From Phycisphaerales bacterium (lineage in GTDB: Bacteria; Planctomycetota; Phycisphaerae; Phycisphaerales; SM1A02): a DNA stretch of 64,000 nucleotides. A program made the translations under genes and the position numbers. The stretch lies in NCBI GenBank assembly GCA_029245245.1, contig JAQWPT010000021.1:62001-126000 (forward strand). Reading direction: 5' to 3'. Of the stretch, positions 26,553-35,618 are shown one piece after another (the first letter of the stretch is position 1; every line of letters starts with the position of its first letter). The notes below the pieces were generated by a model that made no database searches, had not been told where the DNA came from, and saw only the letters and a list, made by a program, of their open reading frames with translations.

Positions 26553-26801
26553 TCAGGAAGTGGTGCGACCACTGTAGAGACCCACGATCACCAGAAGGGC
26601 GATCAGGCCAACTACTCCAGCTTGTCCAAGCTGCTTCACAAGATCGATCAGGTTGGCAACTACATCGCCGAAGTACGGGATACCGGCATCCAGGTCACCA
26701 GTGCCAAAGATGATCTGTACCAGCACACCGAGAACGATGAAGACCAGCAGAAGATCAATCAACTCACGTGCCCATGACTTCACAGTTGTCAGGCCCTTCA
26801 T
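26553..26801 (-). CDS. Small two-helix membrane protein
   Basis: An 82-residue protein with two hydrophobic helices (LIDLLLVFIVLGVLVQIIFG and AGVVGLIALLVIVGLYSG) joined by an amphipathic stretch, and a short N-terminal cytoplasmic part. It matches no family I know. The gene is well marked, with a near-perfect Shine-Dalgarno (AAGGAGC, 7 nt before the ATG) and a strong intrinsic terminator 28 nt after the stop, so it is probably a single-gene transcript with high translation. Small porin-like, stress or membrane-stabilising functions are all possible and none is supported directly. Confidence 0.75.
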   Translation of the reverse strand: MKGLTTVKSWARELIDLLLVFIVLGVLVQIIFGTGDLDAGIPYFGDVVANLIDLVKQLGQAGVVGLIALLVIVGLYSGRTTS

Positions 26802-27135
26802 ACACTGCTCCTTTTAAACGTCCATGTTCTGACCCGCAGCGTAGCGGGCTGGAGTGAATACCATGCTCACGCGAGCATGAAATAGCGTCTCCTCGGGATG
26901 CAGATATCGGTGAAATTCCCCGGGATACGCCAGATTCAAGTTGGTGATCCTGTTTCCGCCCCCCTTTTTTGGCTTAAATCAAGGGTGTTTTCAGGTCCGC
27001 CCGAAAAACTCCGCCGCAGAGCCTCTTGTAAGACGCTGTAAACGCACGAGTTAGAACTTCGTGTCAGATTTTTATGCATCATCCTTGAGAGCGTTTGAAA
27101 CCCAGATGATGACGGCCTTCTGGCATCATGCACCC
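26802..27135. other. Intergenic region with small hairpins
   Basis: A relatively AT-rich gap of 334 bases between a small minus-strand gene and a small plus-strand gene. It contains two short dyads (CCCGC/GCGGG at 26833-26848 and CATGCTC/GAGCATG at 26862-26879). It probably holds divergent promoters. I see no convincing gene or known RNA. Confidence 0.5.
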
Positions 27136-27336
27136 ATGGATGTGAATCAGGACTCTTCAAAGGGGTGCATGCAGTGCCTGCATTGCGGGTTCGAGCAGGA
27201 TCTTGGTGCCTTCAACCTCGTGCGACTGCCCCTTGGTGAAGAACACTGCACCTTTCGAACGTGCAGTCGCTGCGGTTGTTTCTGCTGCCAGGTGATCAAG
27301 GAGAATCGCAAGCAGCGTGAATCCATCGAAGACTGA
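27136..27336 (+). CDS. Small cysteine-rich (zinc-ribbon-like) protein
   Basis: A 66-residue protein with an N-terminal CMQCLHC cluster and a central CTFRTCSRCGCFCC cluster, ten cysteines in all, spaced as in small zinc-ribbon or treble-clef proteins. The C-terminus is basic and charged (KENRKQRESIED). It is likely a cytoplasmic metal-binding protein, and no partner or function can be named. The ATG at 27136 is chosen because it sits just before the first cysteine pair. A longer frame from 27061 would add an unrelated tail. No strong Shine-Dalgarno is visible, so the start is uncertain. It converges on the MFS gene with a 15-nt gap. Confidence 0.55.
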   Translation: MDVNQDSSKGCMQCLHCGFEQDLGAFNLVRLPLGEEHCTFRTCSRCGCFCCQVIKENRKQRESIED

Positions 27337-27351
27337 TTCACCCCGGAGCGT

Positions 27352-28722
27352 TCAACCGTGGGTTGTTTCATCGGATGGCTGGGCATGTGTTTCCTTGAGC
27401 AGGAAACACAATCCGATGCAGACAAGAAACAGGATCGGCATCACGGCGATGGCCCACATGAAGTCCGCAGGGGTCACGTTTGCATATGCATCCTTGACAT
27501 GATTCGTTTCATCATGCAGAAGAAGCGTGACATCCACGGCCTGGATCTTCGCTTCAGAACCGCTGTTTGAGATCGCGTCAAGGATGTACCCGACGGCAAT
27601 CTGCAGTCCGGCCGCGGCCAGCATGGTCAGGAAGTTGCAGGCGGAGACCGCAGTTGCAGCCATCGAACGTGGATTGATTTCGATTGCAAAGGCGAACGCA
27701 AGCGTCTGTGAGCTCGTCACGAATCCCATGACGAACATCAGGACCAGCATGGCGGTCAGCGACATGTCTTCCGCGAGCAGGAACAGGCTCATGGTGATGA
27801 AGCCGCCGATGCTTCCAATCAGAAGGGGGATTCTTCGGTTCTGGTACTGATCTGACAGTTTGCCGAAGAGGGGACAGCCCACCAGCCAGCCGACTGCCAG
27901 CAGGCTCATGCAGAGGCTGGCGTCATTGGTACTGATCTCCATGGTCTTGTTCAGATAGGTCGTGCCCCACAGAGCGGCGATCACGCTCAGGGGCAGGTAG
28001 AGGATGCCGCTGAGGCAGCCGATGATCCAGATCTGTGGATTCCTGAAGATCAGGCCCAGTCTCTTGATCGGACTTTCTTGCGCTGTCGAGTCGTGCTTGA
28101 ATCGATTCTCGAACCACGAGGGGCGTCTTGGAATCACGGCCATCATGAACAAGCCGATCCCGATGCCGACCAATCCGGACCAGAGCACGACGTCTCGCCA
28201 GGTGTATTCCTTCACGAGATCCGCGACCGGTACCTGTCCGATGACTTCTCCGATCATGCCCACGGCAGTGGTGATGCCGGCGATCATGCCCAGCTGCTTC
28301 GGAGGGAACCAGACGGTTGCGATGTAAATCGCTCCGACGAACGCAAAGGCGGACCCCATGCCGATCAGGCCACGGCCGAGGCCGGCGGAGGCGAGGTCTG
28401 GTGCATACGAGAAGATGATGCAGCCGATACCGCAGACCATCGCGGCGGAGGACACGATGAACTTCGAGCCCCACTTGTCCAGCAGCAGCCCGACGACGAG
28501 TTGCATCGGGGCGTAGACCCACAGGTAGGTGGACATCGCGGTTGCAGTTGAACCAGGCGTGCCCCCGAGATCCTCCTGCAATTGGGGCAGGATGACGTTC
28601 GGTGTGACCCGGATGAAGAACTCATACAGGAAAAAGAACGAGACGATGCCCCAGAAGACCCACCTGTACCACTGGCCACGCTGGAGTTCATTGCCGGTGA
28701 TCGGGTGCGGGACGGGTGGCAT
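27352..28722 (-). CDS. MFS permease
   Basis: Major-facilitator permease of 456 residues with about twelve transmembrane helices. The second-to-third helix loop has GLLLDKWGSKFIV (the family motif GxxxDrxGxr), and the seventh-eighth region has LFGKLSDQYQNRRIPLLIGS. The first half contains VRVTPNVILPQLQEDL-like sequence of the sugar-acid/anion porter groups. The substrate cannot be called. The start at 28722 has AAGGAAC just upstream, and the C-terminus is a histidine- and threonine-rich hydrophilic tail. It is a monocistronic-looking gene with no metabolic neighbours that would hint at the substrate. Confidence 0.87.
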   Translation of the reverse strand: MPPVPHPITGNELQRGQWYRWVFWGIVSFFFLYEFFIRVTPNVILPQLQEDLGGTPGSTATAMSTYLWVYAPMQLVVGLLLDKWGSKFIVSSAAMVCGIGCIIFSYAPDLASAGLGRGLIGMGSAFAFVGAIYIATVWFPPKQLGMIAGITTAVGMIGEVIGQVPVADLVKEYTWRDVVLWSGLVGIGIGLFMMAVIPRRPSWFENRFKHDSTAQESPIKRLGLIFRNPQIWIIGCLSGILYLPLSVIAALWGTTYLNKTMEISTNDASLCMSLLAVGWLVGCPLFGKLSDQYQNRRIPLLIGSIGGFITMSLFLLAEDMSLTAMLVLMFVMGFVTSSQTLAFAFAIEINPRSMAATAVSACNFLTMLAAAGLQIAVGYILDAISNSGSEAKIQAVDVTLLLHDETNHVKDAYANVTPADFMWAIAVMPILFLVCIGLCFLLKETHAQPSDETTHG

Positions 28723-28830
28723 CGTGTTCCTTCAAATCCTTGCGTGCAGAACATGCACTGTACCGCATCAAGTTGCTCGTGCCAGTGATCGCTGCTGCCG
28801 CCAGGCGAATCCAGATGCGAGCGCTCCGAC

Positions 28831-28953
28831 TCAGGCAGTCAATGTGTCGAGTGAGAGGATGCAGGCCATGGCGGCACAGAGCAGCAGGCCTGAGATCGCG
28901 GCCCAGCCCGAATATTGCCGTTCGTCGCAGCGCAGCGGGTTCTGGAGATTCAT
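28831..28953 (-). CDS. Possible 40-residue membrane peptide
   Basis: A short reading frame in the gap between the MFS gene and the propeller gene. It opens MNLQNPLRCDERQYSG, followed by one hydrophobic helix (AAISGLLLCAAMACILSL). This is a plausible one-helix membrane protein, but there is no Shine-Dalgarno and no homologue I recognise. Treat it as tentative. Confidence 0.3.
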   Translation of the reverse strand: MNLQNPLRCDERQYSGWAAISGLLLCAAMACILSLDTLTA

Positions 28954-28995
28954 CAGGCGAGTTCACTGTCGCATTCTGCCGGGGTTGAAGCACGC

Positions 28996-29001
28996 TACCA
29001 T
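28996..29001 (+). promoter_or_regulatory. TACCAT -10-like box, leaderless start
   Basis: TACCAT ends 9 nt before the ATG at 29011. The same hexamer precedes the related fusion gene at 44822 by 6 nt. There is no Shine-Dalgarno. Confidence 0.35.
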
Positions 29002-29010
29002 CTGTGATCA

Positions 29011-32000
29011 ATGCTCCCGTGTTTTCTCATCATTTCATGTGTATTGCAGGCGCCTGCGCCGCAAGACGTGTCTCCACCTCGTATCGAGGTCGACGAGGGG
29101 CTCGTGGTGGAGACCTGGGCGTCGGACCCGATGCTGGTCGATCCGGTGGCGTTCTGCATTGACGCACAGGGCCGGGTGTATGTCGCGGAAACCGCCCGGC
29201 AGGAACGTGGTGTAGAGGATACGAGGTCCCAGCCCTATTGGAATCTTGACGACATCTCGCTGCAGACGGTCGAGGATCGCCTGGCGATGTACCAGGAATG
29301 GGCGCACAAGCGACCCAATGGCATGGGGCACTACACCGAGTATGAGGACCGGATTCGTCGCCTTGTCGACGAGAACGGTGATGGGCGTGCCGATTCGAGC
29401 ACGATCTATTCCGATGGATACAACGAGCCACTGGATGGAACCGGCTCCGGAGTGCTGGCGCATCGCGGTACGGTCTACTACACCAACATTCCCCACCTCT
29501 GGATGCTCCGTGATACGGATGGCGACGGAGTCGCCGATTCGAAGGTGTCTCTTCTGGAGGGGTTTGGCATCCGCATTGCGTTGCGCGGCCATGACATGCA
29601 CGGCCTGACCTGGGGACCCGATGGTCGACTCTACTGGTCGATCGGTGATCGTGGGTACAACGTCGTCAGCCAGGAGGGCACCCGGCTCAAGGATCCGACA
29701 TCCGGAGCCGTGTTCCGCTGCGAACCAGATGGATCAAACCTCGAAGTATTCCACACCGGGCTGCGCAACCCGCAGGAACTCGCCTTCGACGACTACGGAG
29801 TGCTCTTTACGGGTGACAACAATTCCGATGCCGGCGATCGAGCCCGCCTCGTGCACGTCGCCGAGGGTGGACAGACGGGGTGGCGCATGGAGTACCAGAC
29901 CCTGGGTGGCGTGAACACGCGCGGTCCCTGGGTCCAGGAAGGTCTCTGGGAGACGCACCATGAGCATCGGCCCGCATGGTCCCTGCCACCGGTGGCGCAC
30001 GTGGGCAATGGTCCTTCGGGCCTGGTGCACTACCCGGGTCTGGGGCTGGATGACCGTTACGACGATCACTTCTTTCTCTGCAACTTCAGCGGCTCTCCCG
30101 GGCACAGCCAGGTCAAGTCGTTCGCGGTGAAACCCGATGGTGCCGGGTACGAGGTTGCAGATGTGCACGACTTCGCCGCCAAGGTGCTCTGCACGGATGT
30201 CGACTTCGGGTACGACGGTCGGATGTACATTTCCGACTGGGTCGAAGGATGGGAACAGGCGGAGAACGGACGCATTCTTACCATCCATGATCCTCGCCAC
30301 GTCGCGGATCCCGCGATTGCGGAGTCCAGGGATCTGTTCATGACGGGCTTCGAAGAGCTCGAGGACCACCACCTGGCTCGACTGCTCGGACATCAGGACC
30401 AGCGGGTCCGCCTGCAGTCACAGTTTGAACTGGCTTGGCGTGGTGACGAATCGATCGACATCTTCGGGGAGGTGGTCCGATCCGATGATCGACAACTCGC
30501 CCGGCTGCATGCCATCTGGGGACTTGGAATGCTGGGCCGGTTGACGGGTGATCCGACGGTCGTGACGGGTGCATTGCGTCCATTGCTGCTGGACCCGGAC
30601 CCGGAGATTCGGGGCCAGGTCGCCAGGGTGCTGGGTGAAGCGGGTGATCCGCAGGTTGGTGCGGACCTCGTTGAACTGATCTTCGATCCCGAACCACGTG
30701 TCGTGTACCACGCCACCATGGCGGTGGGGCGATTGGGCTACACGGAAGGGATGGATGCGATCACGGAGATGCTCTGGTCCAATGACAACCAGGACCTGCT
30801 GCTTCGCCATGCCGGGGTGATGGCATTGACATGGCTTGATGATCGCGAGGCCCTGCTTGCGATGTCTCGTGACGAGTTTCCCGCAGTTCGCCTTGCCGTA
30901 CTGCTGTCTCTTCGGCGGATGCACGATTCCGCAGTGGAAGTCTTCCTGCAGGATCCGGATCCGTTCATCGCCGCCGAGGCGGCTCGGGCGATCAATGATC
31001 TTCCTCTCGAGGATTCCATGCCGGCGCTTTTGGACCAGTTGCGCATCTTCCAGGCGGATGCCCCGGCATCCATGATGCACGATGCGCCGGAACAGGAGCG
31101 GACGGCCGTGCTGCGACGAGCACTGAATGCGGGTATCCGCAGTGGTCGCAGTGAGGATGCCGCGGCCGTTGCCGCCGTCGCCTTGAATGAAGCGAACCCT
31201 CCCGCCATGCGCCGCGAAGCCGTTGCCGTGCTCGCGGACTGGCCGGAACCGTCCGTACGTGATCGCGTCAACGGTGCATACCGTCCTGTTCCCGATGGAG
31301 ATCGTGATCTGGAGGCCTGGAACAGCGTGCTTGCACGTGCGCTCCCAAGATTGGTCCAGGATGAGGATGCCGAGTTGGCGACGTCGGCCCGAGAGCTGGC
31401 GGCTGCCCATGCGATCACGCTGGATGACACGATGACCTGGGCGATTCTGCGAGACCCGGAGGCGGGAACACGCGAACGGATCGCCTGCCTTCGACAGTTG
31501 CAGTCATCCGAGGCTGATCGGGCAGAAGCCATGAAGGTGGCGATGGATGCCGAGGACGTTCGATTGCGGGGAGCCGGAATGATGATTCTGGCCGACCAGG
31601 ACCCCGCCGCAGCGATGCAGCGGATCAAGTCCGATCTCCAGTGGGGCGATGTCGATCTGCGGCAGGAATCGCTCCGGGTCCTGGGCACCATTGATACGCC
31701 CGAGGCGTACCAGGTTCTTCTTGATCTGGTGGGACAGGTCCAGAGCGGAGCATTGCCGGTTGCATTGCACGTGGATGTGCTTGAACTCGCCCGTCTGCGC
31801 AAGGGTGACGCCATGGAACTGCTGCTCATCCTGTCCAAGGGTGATTCCGATGATGGCACAGCCTGGTACGAATCAGCCTGGACCGGAGGCGATGCAGAAC
31901 GTGGTCGTGCACTGGTGCTCTACCACCCGGGAGCGGCTTGCATACGCTGCCACGCGATCGATGGACATGGTGGCATCGCCGGCCCCGACCTCTCGATGGT

Positions 32001-32163
32001 GGGGGATCGTCTTGACCGAGCTGCTCTGCTGGAGTCGATCATCCGCCCCGGGGCCGTCATCACGGAGGGGTATGGAGAAGTCACCGCGATGCCGGAGATG
32101 ACCGAGCACCTCGATCCCCGGGATGTTCGAGATATCGTCGAGTATCTTTCGACCCGCCGGTAG
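29011..32163 (+). CDS. PVC-type dehydrogenase: propeller, HEAT repeats, cytochrome c
   Basis: A 1050-residue exported protein of the planctomycete 'membrane-bound dehydrogenase' class. After a short signal peptide comes a beta-propeller (about residues 20-420) with acidic calcium-type turns (DENGDGRADSSTIYSDG, DTDGDGVADSKV) and the motif FHTGLRNPQELAFDDYG, resembling PQQ-type sugar dehydrogenases. HEAT-like helical repeats follow to about residue 900. The C-terminal cytochrome c domain has the heme site CIRCH at residues 977-981, with a distal methionine in TAMPEMTEH. It probably oxidises a sugar or other polyol outside the cytoplasm and passes electrons to its heme. The substrate is unknown. 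It is followed 33 nt later by the SGNH/azurin gene, which supplies the domains fused in the larger protein at 44822. Confidence 0.88.
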   Translation: MLPCFLIISCVLQAPAPQDVSPPRIEVDEGLVVETWASDPMLVDPVAFCIDAQGRVYVAETARQERGVEDTRSQPYWNLDDISLQTVEDRLAMYQEWAHKRPNGMGHYTEYEDRIRRLVDENGDGRADSSTIYSDGYNEPLDGTGSGVLAHRGTVYYTNIPHLWMLRDTDGDGVADSKVSLLEGFGIRIALRGHDMHGLTWGPDGRLYWSIGDRGYNVVSQEGTRLKDPTSGAVFRCEPDGSNLEVFHTGLRNPQELAFDDYGVLFTGDNNSDAGDRARLVHVAEGGQTGWRMEYQTLGGVNTRGPWVQEGLWETHHEHRPAWSLPPVAHVGNGPSGLVHYPGLGLDDRYDDHFFLCNFSGSPGHSQVKSFAVKPDGAGYEVADVHDFAAKVLCTDVDFGYDGRMYISDWVEGWEQAENGRILTIHDPRHVADPAIAESRDLFMTGFEELEDHHLARLLGHQDQRVRLQSQFELAWRGDESIDIFGEVVRSDDRQLARLHAIWGLGMLGRLTGDPTVVTGALRPLLLDPDPEIRGQVARVLGEAGDPQVGADLVELIFDPEPRVVYHATMAVGRLGYTEGMDAITEMLWSNDNQDLLLRHAGVMALTWLDDREALLAMSRDEFPAVRLAVLLSLRRMHDSAVEVFLQDPDPFIAAEAARAINDLPLEDSMPALLDQLRIFQADAPASMMHDAPEQERTAVLRRALNAGIRSGRSEDAAAVAAVALNEANPPAMRREAVAVLADWPEPSVRDRVNGAYRPVPDGDRDLEAWNSVLARALPRLVQDEDAELATSARELAAAHAITLDDTMTWAILRDPEAGTRERIACLRQLQSSEADRAEAMKVAMDAEDVRLRGAGMMILADQDPAAAMQRIKSDLQWGDVDLRQESLRVLGTIDTPEAYQVLLDLVGQVQSGALPVALHVDVLELARLRKGDAMELLLILSKGDSDDGTAWYESAWTGGDAERGRALVLYHPGAACIRCHAIDGHGGIAGPDLSMVGDRLDRAALLESIIRPGAVITEGYGEVTAMPEMTEHLDPRDVRDIVEYLSTRR

Positions 32164-32184
32164 CGCCACGATTCCCCCCTCGGG

Positions 32185-32190
32185 TATCCT
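32185..32190 (+). promoter_or_regulatory. TATCCT -10-like box, leaderless start
   Basis: TATCCT ends 6 nt before the ATG at 32197, with a T-run between and no Shine-Dalgarno. It suggests this gene has its own promoter within the pair. Confidence 0.4.
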
Positions 32191-32196
32191 TTTTCG

Positions 32197-33603
32197 ATGC
32201 TCTCCCCCCCCCGATGCATTCCGATGCTGCTGTGCCTCTGCCTTTCGATGGTTGCCGGTGCCGCACCGGTATTCCAGGAGGGCGACGAGGTACTCGTGGT
32301 CGGCGACGGGTTTGCCGAGGAACTTGCCGCTCGTGGCGTGCTTGAGCACATCATCCAGTCCGCCGATCCGGATCTGCACGTCACGTTTCACCATCGTGGA
32401 CTCGGTGGCACCGAGGTCGCGGACCTGCCTCGATCAGATGACGTCGCCTCGCTGGAGCCGGACGTGATCATCGTGTGCGTCGGCATGGTCGACGCGATCC
32501 GGGGGGATGGGCACCTTCGGCGATTCACCCACGCACTTGTGGAGTTCACGAGGGCATGGCCGAATCAGCGCGTCCTGCTGGTGACCCCGATTCCCACGGA
32601 ACCGTCTGCAAACCATCTTGAACGTTCACATGCCCTGGCGGTCGGCCGATTTGCCGATGCCGTTCACGAGGCGGCGGGGCGGACCGAGGCGATCTCGATC
32701 GATCTGCATGGCCCATTGCGTCGTGCCGCTGTCAACGGGCAACCAGCATTGACGTACGACGGCATGCATCTGTCGAATTCCGCATGGGGCCTTGCGCAGG
32801 AGGAACTTGCCTGGCAACTGGGACTCGCCGGAAACGATCCCAGGCTGGAAGTGCTCCCCGTGCATGGACGCGAGGAAGGTTCGACCGACCAGTCCATGGA
32901 GTTCGCGTTGCGCATCGAACCGGGATCCATGCCGGAGTTGGCGACACGCGAGAATCCAATCGAGGCACCGGCGCCCGTGGGGCTGACCTGGGACGATGCC
33001 ATGGCCACCGTGAAATCAGTGGACTCTGGCTCGAAGATCTCCATCGAGGCACTGCGTGCCGCCATGGGCCGACTGGTGAGCGAACCGGGGCGGGGCGAGG
33101 CAGCGCGGCGCGTGCTGCTGCCACTGGCGAATCCAGATCGGAACGAAGCAGTTCGCCTTGCAGCTCTGGCAGCGCTTGATGATCTGCCGGTCGAGCATCG
33201 GCCTGACGAAAGCATTCAGACGATCCGCATGCATGCCGTCCCGGTCAAGATGGTCTACGACGTGAATCGATTCGAGGTGGTAGCGGGGCTGCCGGTGCGG
33301 ATCGTGCTCGACAACCCCGATGCCCAGCCGCACAATCTTCTGGTGCTGAAGCCTGGTTCGCTTCGAGCGATCGGTCGGGAGGTTGATGTGCTGGGCGCCA
33401 CGAAGGAGGCCAAGGCACGGCACTGGGTACCGGACTCGCCCAGGATTCTGCACGTGATGCCGATGGTGGATCCGGGAGGCAGCGGTGAACTTCGATTCAT
33501 CGCGCCGTCACGGCCGGGTCGATACCCATTCGTCTGCACCTATCCCGGTCACTGGCGAATGATGAACGGCGTCATGACCGTGCGACCCGGTCCGGAAGAT
33601 TGA
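32197..33603 (+). CDS. SGNH-like plus azurin-type copper protein
   Basis: Exported 468-residue protein with two recognisable parts. Residues about 30-215 follow the SGNH hydrolase fold. Block I reads VVGDGFAEEL, with no GDS serine, and the late block is YDGMHLSNSAWGL with its histidine. A short HEAT-like helical stretch follows (VRLAALAALDDLP). The C-terminal 120 residues are a cupredoxin with all four azurin ligands: His379 (QPHNLLVL), Cys447, His452 and Met456 (CTYPGHWRMMNGVM). The Cys-x4-His-x3-Met spacing equals azurin. Without the serine it may bind rather than cleave carbohydrate esters. With the upstream cytochrome protein it may form an electron-transfer pair, which is inference from adjacency and from the fused homologue. 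Confidence 0.85.
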   Translation: MLSPPRCIPMLLCLCLSMVAGAAPVFQEGDEVLVVGDGFAEELAARGVLEHIIQSADPDLHVTFHHRGLGGTEVADLPRSDDVASLEPDVIIVCVGMVDAIRGDGHLRRFTHALVEFTRAWPNQRVLLVTPIPTEPSANHLERSHALAVGRFADAVHEAAGRTEAISIDLHGPLRRAAVNGQPALTYDGMHLSNSAWGLAQEELAWQLGLAGNDPRLEVLPVHGREEGSTDQSMEFALRIEPGSMPELATRENPIEAPAPVGLTWDDAMATVKSVDSGSKISIEALRAAMGRLVSEPGRGEAARRVLLPLANPDRNEAVRLAALAALDDLPVEHRPDESIQTIRMHAVPVKMVYDVNRFEVVAGLPVRIVLDNPDAQPHNLLVLKPGSLRAIGREVDVLGATKEAKARHWVPDSPRILHVMPMVDPGGSGELRFIAPSRPGRYPFVCTYPGHWRMMNGVMTVRPGPED

Positions 33604-33613
33604 CACCACCCAG

Positions 33614-35080
33614 ATGAGTTCGCTGCCCACACAACCCGAAGCCGCGCCACGGCACCCTCTGGCCGAGGTCTGGGCCCTGGCCTGGCCCACGATCATCACC
33701 ATGACCAGTTACACGGTCATGCAGTTCGTCGACAAGTTGATGGTCGGGCAGATCGGCCCCCTCGAACTGACTGCGCAGGGGAACGGAGGGATCTGGGCCT
33801 TCACACCGCTTGCCTTCACGATGGGAGCGCTGGTGGTTGTCAATACCTATGTCAGCCAGCACATTGGGGCGGGAAGTCCGGAGCGGGTGGCCCGGTATCT
33901 CTGGGGTGGAATCCATATCAGCATCGCGATCTGGATCGTTGTTCTCCTGCCTTGGGCTGCAATGCTGCCCTGGTTCTTCGAGTCCATCGTGCATGCAGGT
34001 CATTCCATCGACGAGATGGATCGCCTGCTGGAACTTGAGAGCGAGTATGGACAGATCCTGCTGCTGGGTGGCCTGTTCACGATCTGCGCCCGCAGCGTTC
34101 ACCAGTTCTTCTTCGGCATCATGCGGCCGAAGGTCGTCACGGTGGCCGTCATCATCGGCAACATCGTCAACGTGGTGCTCAACTACATCCTGATCTTCGG
34201 TGAACAGGGGCTGCCGATCCTGAATCTTCCCGGAGTGCCGGGCATTCCGTCGTTGGGTATTCATGGAGCAGCCATCGGCACGGTCGCAGGCGTCTTTGTC
34301 GAGCTGATGATCCCGCTGCTTGTCTTTCTCGGCCCTCGCTGCCAGCAGGCATACCGCTCTCGATGCAGTTGGCGGCTGCACCTGCCGACCATTCGTGAAC
34401 TGGTTCGGCTTGGTTGGCCCGGTTCACTGGTCTCGGGCAATGAACTTGTCTGCTGGTCTCTCTTCATGACGGTCCTGGTCGGCATTTTCGGTGAGAACTC
34501 GATGACTGCCGGCTGGATCGTGCTCGGATACATGCACCTGAGTTTCATGCCTGCAGTCGCGATTTCGTTCGCCGCCAACACGCTGGTCGGGAACTCGATC
34601 GGAGCCGGAAATCCGGAACAGGCGGTGCGTTTCGCGCGCTGGAGCGTAGGGCTTTCCATCGTGTTCATGACGGTCTGCGCAATCTTCTTCATCGTATTTC
34701 GCGCGCCGATGATCGAACTCTTCATCGGGGGAGACGTGGATCCTGCCCAGTACGATGAAATTCTCGAGATCGGCGTGCAGTTGATGCTTGTCATGGCTTT
34801 CTGCCAGGCCCTCGACGCGCTTGGCATCACCTACAGCGGAGCCCTGCGTGGAGCTGGCGATGTCATCTGGCCCGGTTTCTTCATCGCGATCAGCAGTTGG
34901 CTCTTCATCATCGGCCTCGGGTATGGCCTGGCACACTGGATGCCGCAGTGGGGCGCGATCGGGCCGTGGATCGGCGCAGTCATCTACATCGTCGTCGTCG
35001 GCATCGGCATGGCATGGCGGTTCGAATCTGGTCGGTGGCGATCGATCAAATTGCTCAGGAATGATGAAGACAACACATGA
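33614..35080 (+). CDS. MATE-family efflux transporter
   Basis: Multidrug and toxin extrusion permease of 488 residues with about twelve helices in two bundles. MATE signatures are visible: AWPTIITMTSYTVMQFVDKLMVGQIG at the first helix (shown in parts), and in the second half ALDALGITYSGALRGAGDV. It exports cationic compounds in exchange for sodium or protons. Which ion and substrate are used cannot be told from the sequence. The gene begins 10 nt after the SGNH/azurin stop and is followed 16 nt later by the VIT-like gene, so the strand may be one long transcript, although the VIT gene has its own -10-like box. Confidence 0.92.
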   Translation: MSSLPTQPEAAPRHPLAEVWALAWPTIITMTSYTVMQFVDKLMVGQIGPLELTAQGNGGIWAFTPLAFTMGALVVVNTYVSQHIGAGSPERVARYLWGGIHISIAIWIVVLLPWAAMLPWFFESIVHAGHSIDEMDRLLELESEYGQILLLGGLFTICARSVHQFFFGIMRPKVVTVAVIIGNIVNVVLNYILIFGEQGLPILNLPGVPGIPSLGIHGAAIGTVAGVFVELMIPLLVFLGPRCQQAYRSRCSWRLHLPTIRELVRLGWPGSLVSGNELVCWSLFMTVLVGIFGENSMTAGWIVLGYMHLSFMPAVAISFAANTLVGNSIGAGNPEQAVRFARWSVGLSIVFMTVCAIFFIVFRAPMIELFIGGDVDPAQYDEILEIGVQLMLVMAFCQALDALGITYSGALRGAGDVIWPGFFIAISSWLFIIGLGYGLAHWMPQWGAIGPWIGAVIYIVVVGIGMAWRFESGRWRSIKLLRNDEDNT

Positions 35081-35082
35081 TG

Positions 35083-35088
35083 TATGAT
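35083..35088 (+). promoter_or_regulatory. TATGAT -10-like box, leaderless start
   Basis: TATGAT, close to the bacterial -10 consensus, ends 8 nt before the ATG at 35097, in the 16-nt gap after the MATE gene. No Shine-Dalgarno is present. Confidence 0.4.
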
Positions 35089-35096
35089 CACGTGTG

Positions 35097-35618
35097 ATGA
35101 TTGACCCATCGAAGGAAGAGGCCCTGGTAGCAGAAACAGGCAATGACGCTCCCGAGCGCCAGTTTGTCCTGCAGGTCGTGCAGCCGGGACTGGCCGGTCT
35201 CATGGATGGGTCGGTTTCGACACTGGCCCCGATCTTCGCCGCGGCCATCGCCACGGAAGACACATGGAAGACATTCCTGGTTGGGTTGGCGGCATCGCTG
35301 GGCGCTGGTATCAGCATGGCATTTGCCGAAGCGATGTCCGATGACGGCAAGATCAGTGGCCGTGGCGACCCCTGGGTTCGTGGCTGGGTCTGTGGCCTGA
35401 TGACGACCCTTGGCGGCATCGGCCATACCCTCCCATTCCTGATCCCACACTTCCTGACGGCGATGATCGTTGCGACGATCGTGGTGGGGGTCGAACTGGT
35501 CGCCATCGCGTTCATACGCAACCGCTACATGGATACACCGTTCCTGTCGGCGTCCTTCCAGGTGATCATCGGGGGAGTGCTTGTCTTTCTCGTGGGGATC
35601 GGGATCGGCAGCCTCTGA
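35097..35618 (+). CDS. VIT1/CCC1-like iron or manganese transporter
   Basis: A 173-residue membrane protein resembling the vacuolar-iron-transporter family, which moves Fe(II) or Mn(II) out of the cytoplasm. The first helix contains [20 protein letters not shown] and the second [20 protein letters not shown]. These match the form often fused to an erythrin domain, which is absent here. Four or five hydrophobic segments are visible. An in-frame GTG lies immediately before the ATG at 35094, so the start is uncertain by one codon. It follows the MATE gene by 16 nt. Its stop codon abuts the stop of the convergent DUF1501 gene (TGATCA), leaving no room for a terminator between them. Confidence 0.82.
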   Translation: MIDPSKEEALVAETGNDAPERQFVLQVVQPGLAGLMDGSVSTLAPIFAAAIATEDTWKTFLVGLAASLGAGISMAFAEAMSDDGKISGRGDPWVRGWVCGLMTTLGGIGHTLPFLIPHFLTAMIVATIVVGVELVAIAFIRNRYMDTPFLSASFQVIIGGVLVFLVGIGIGSL

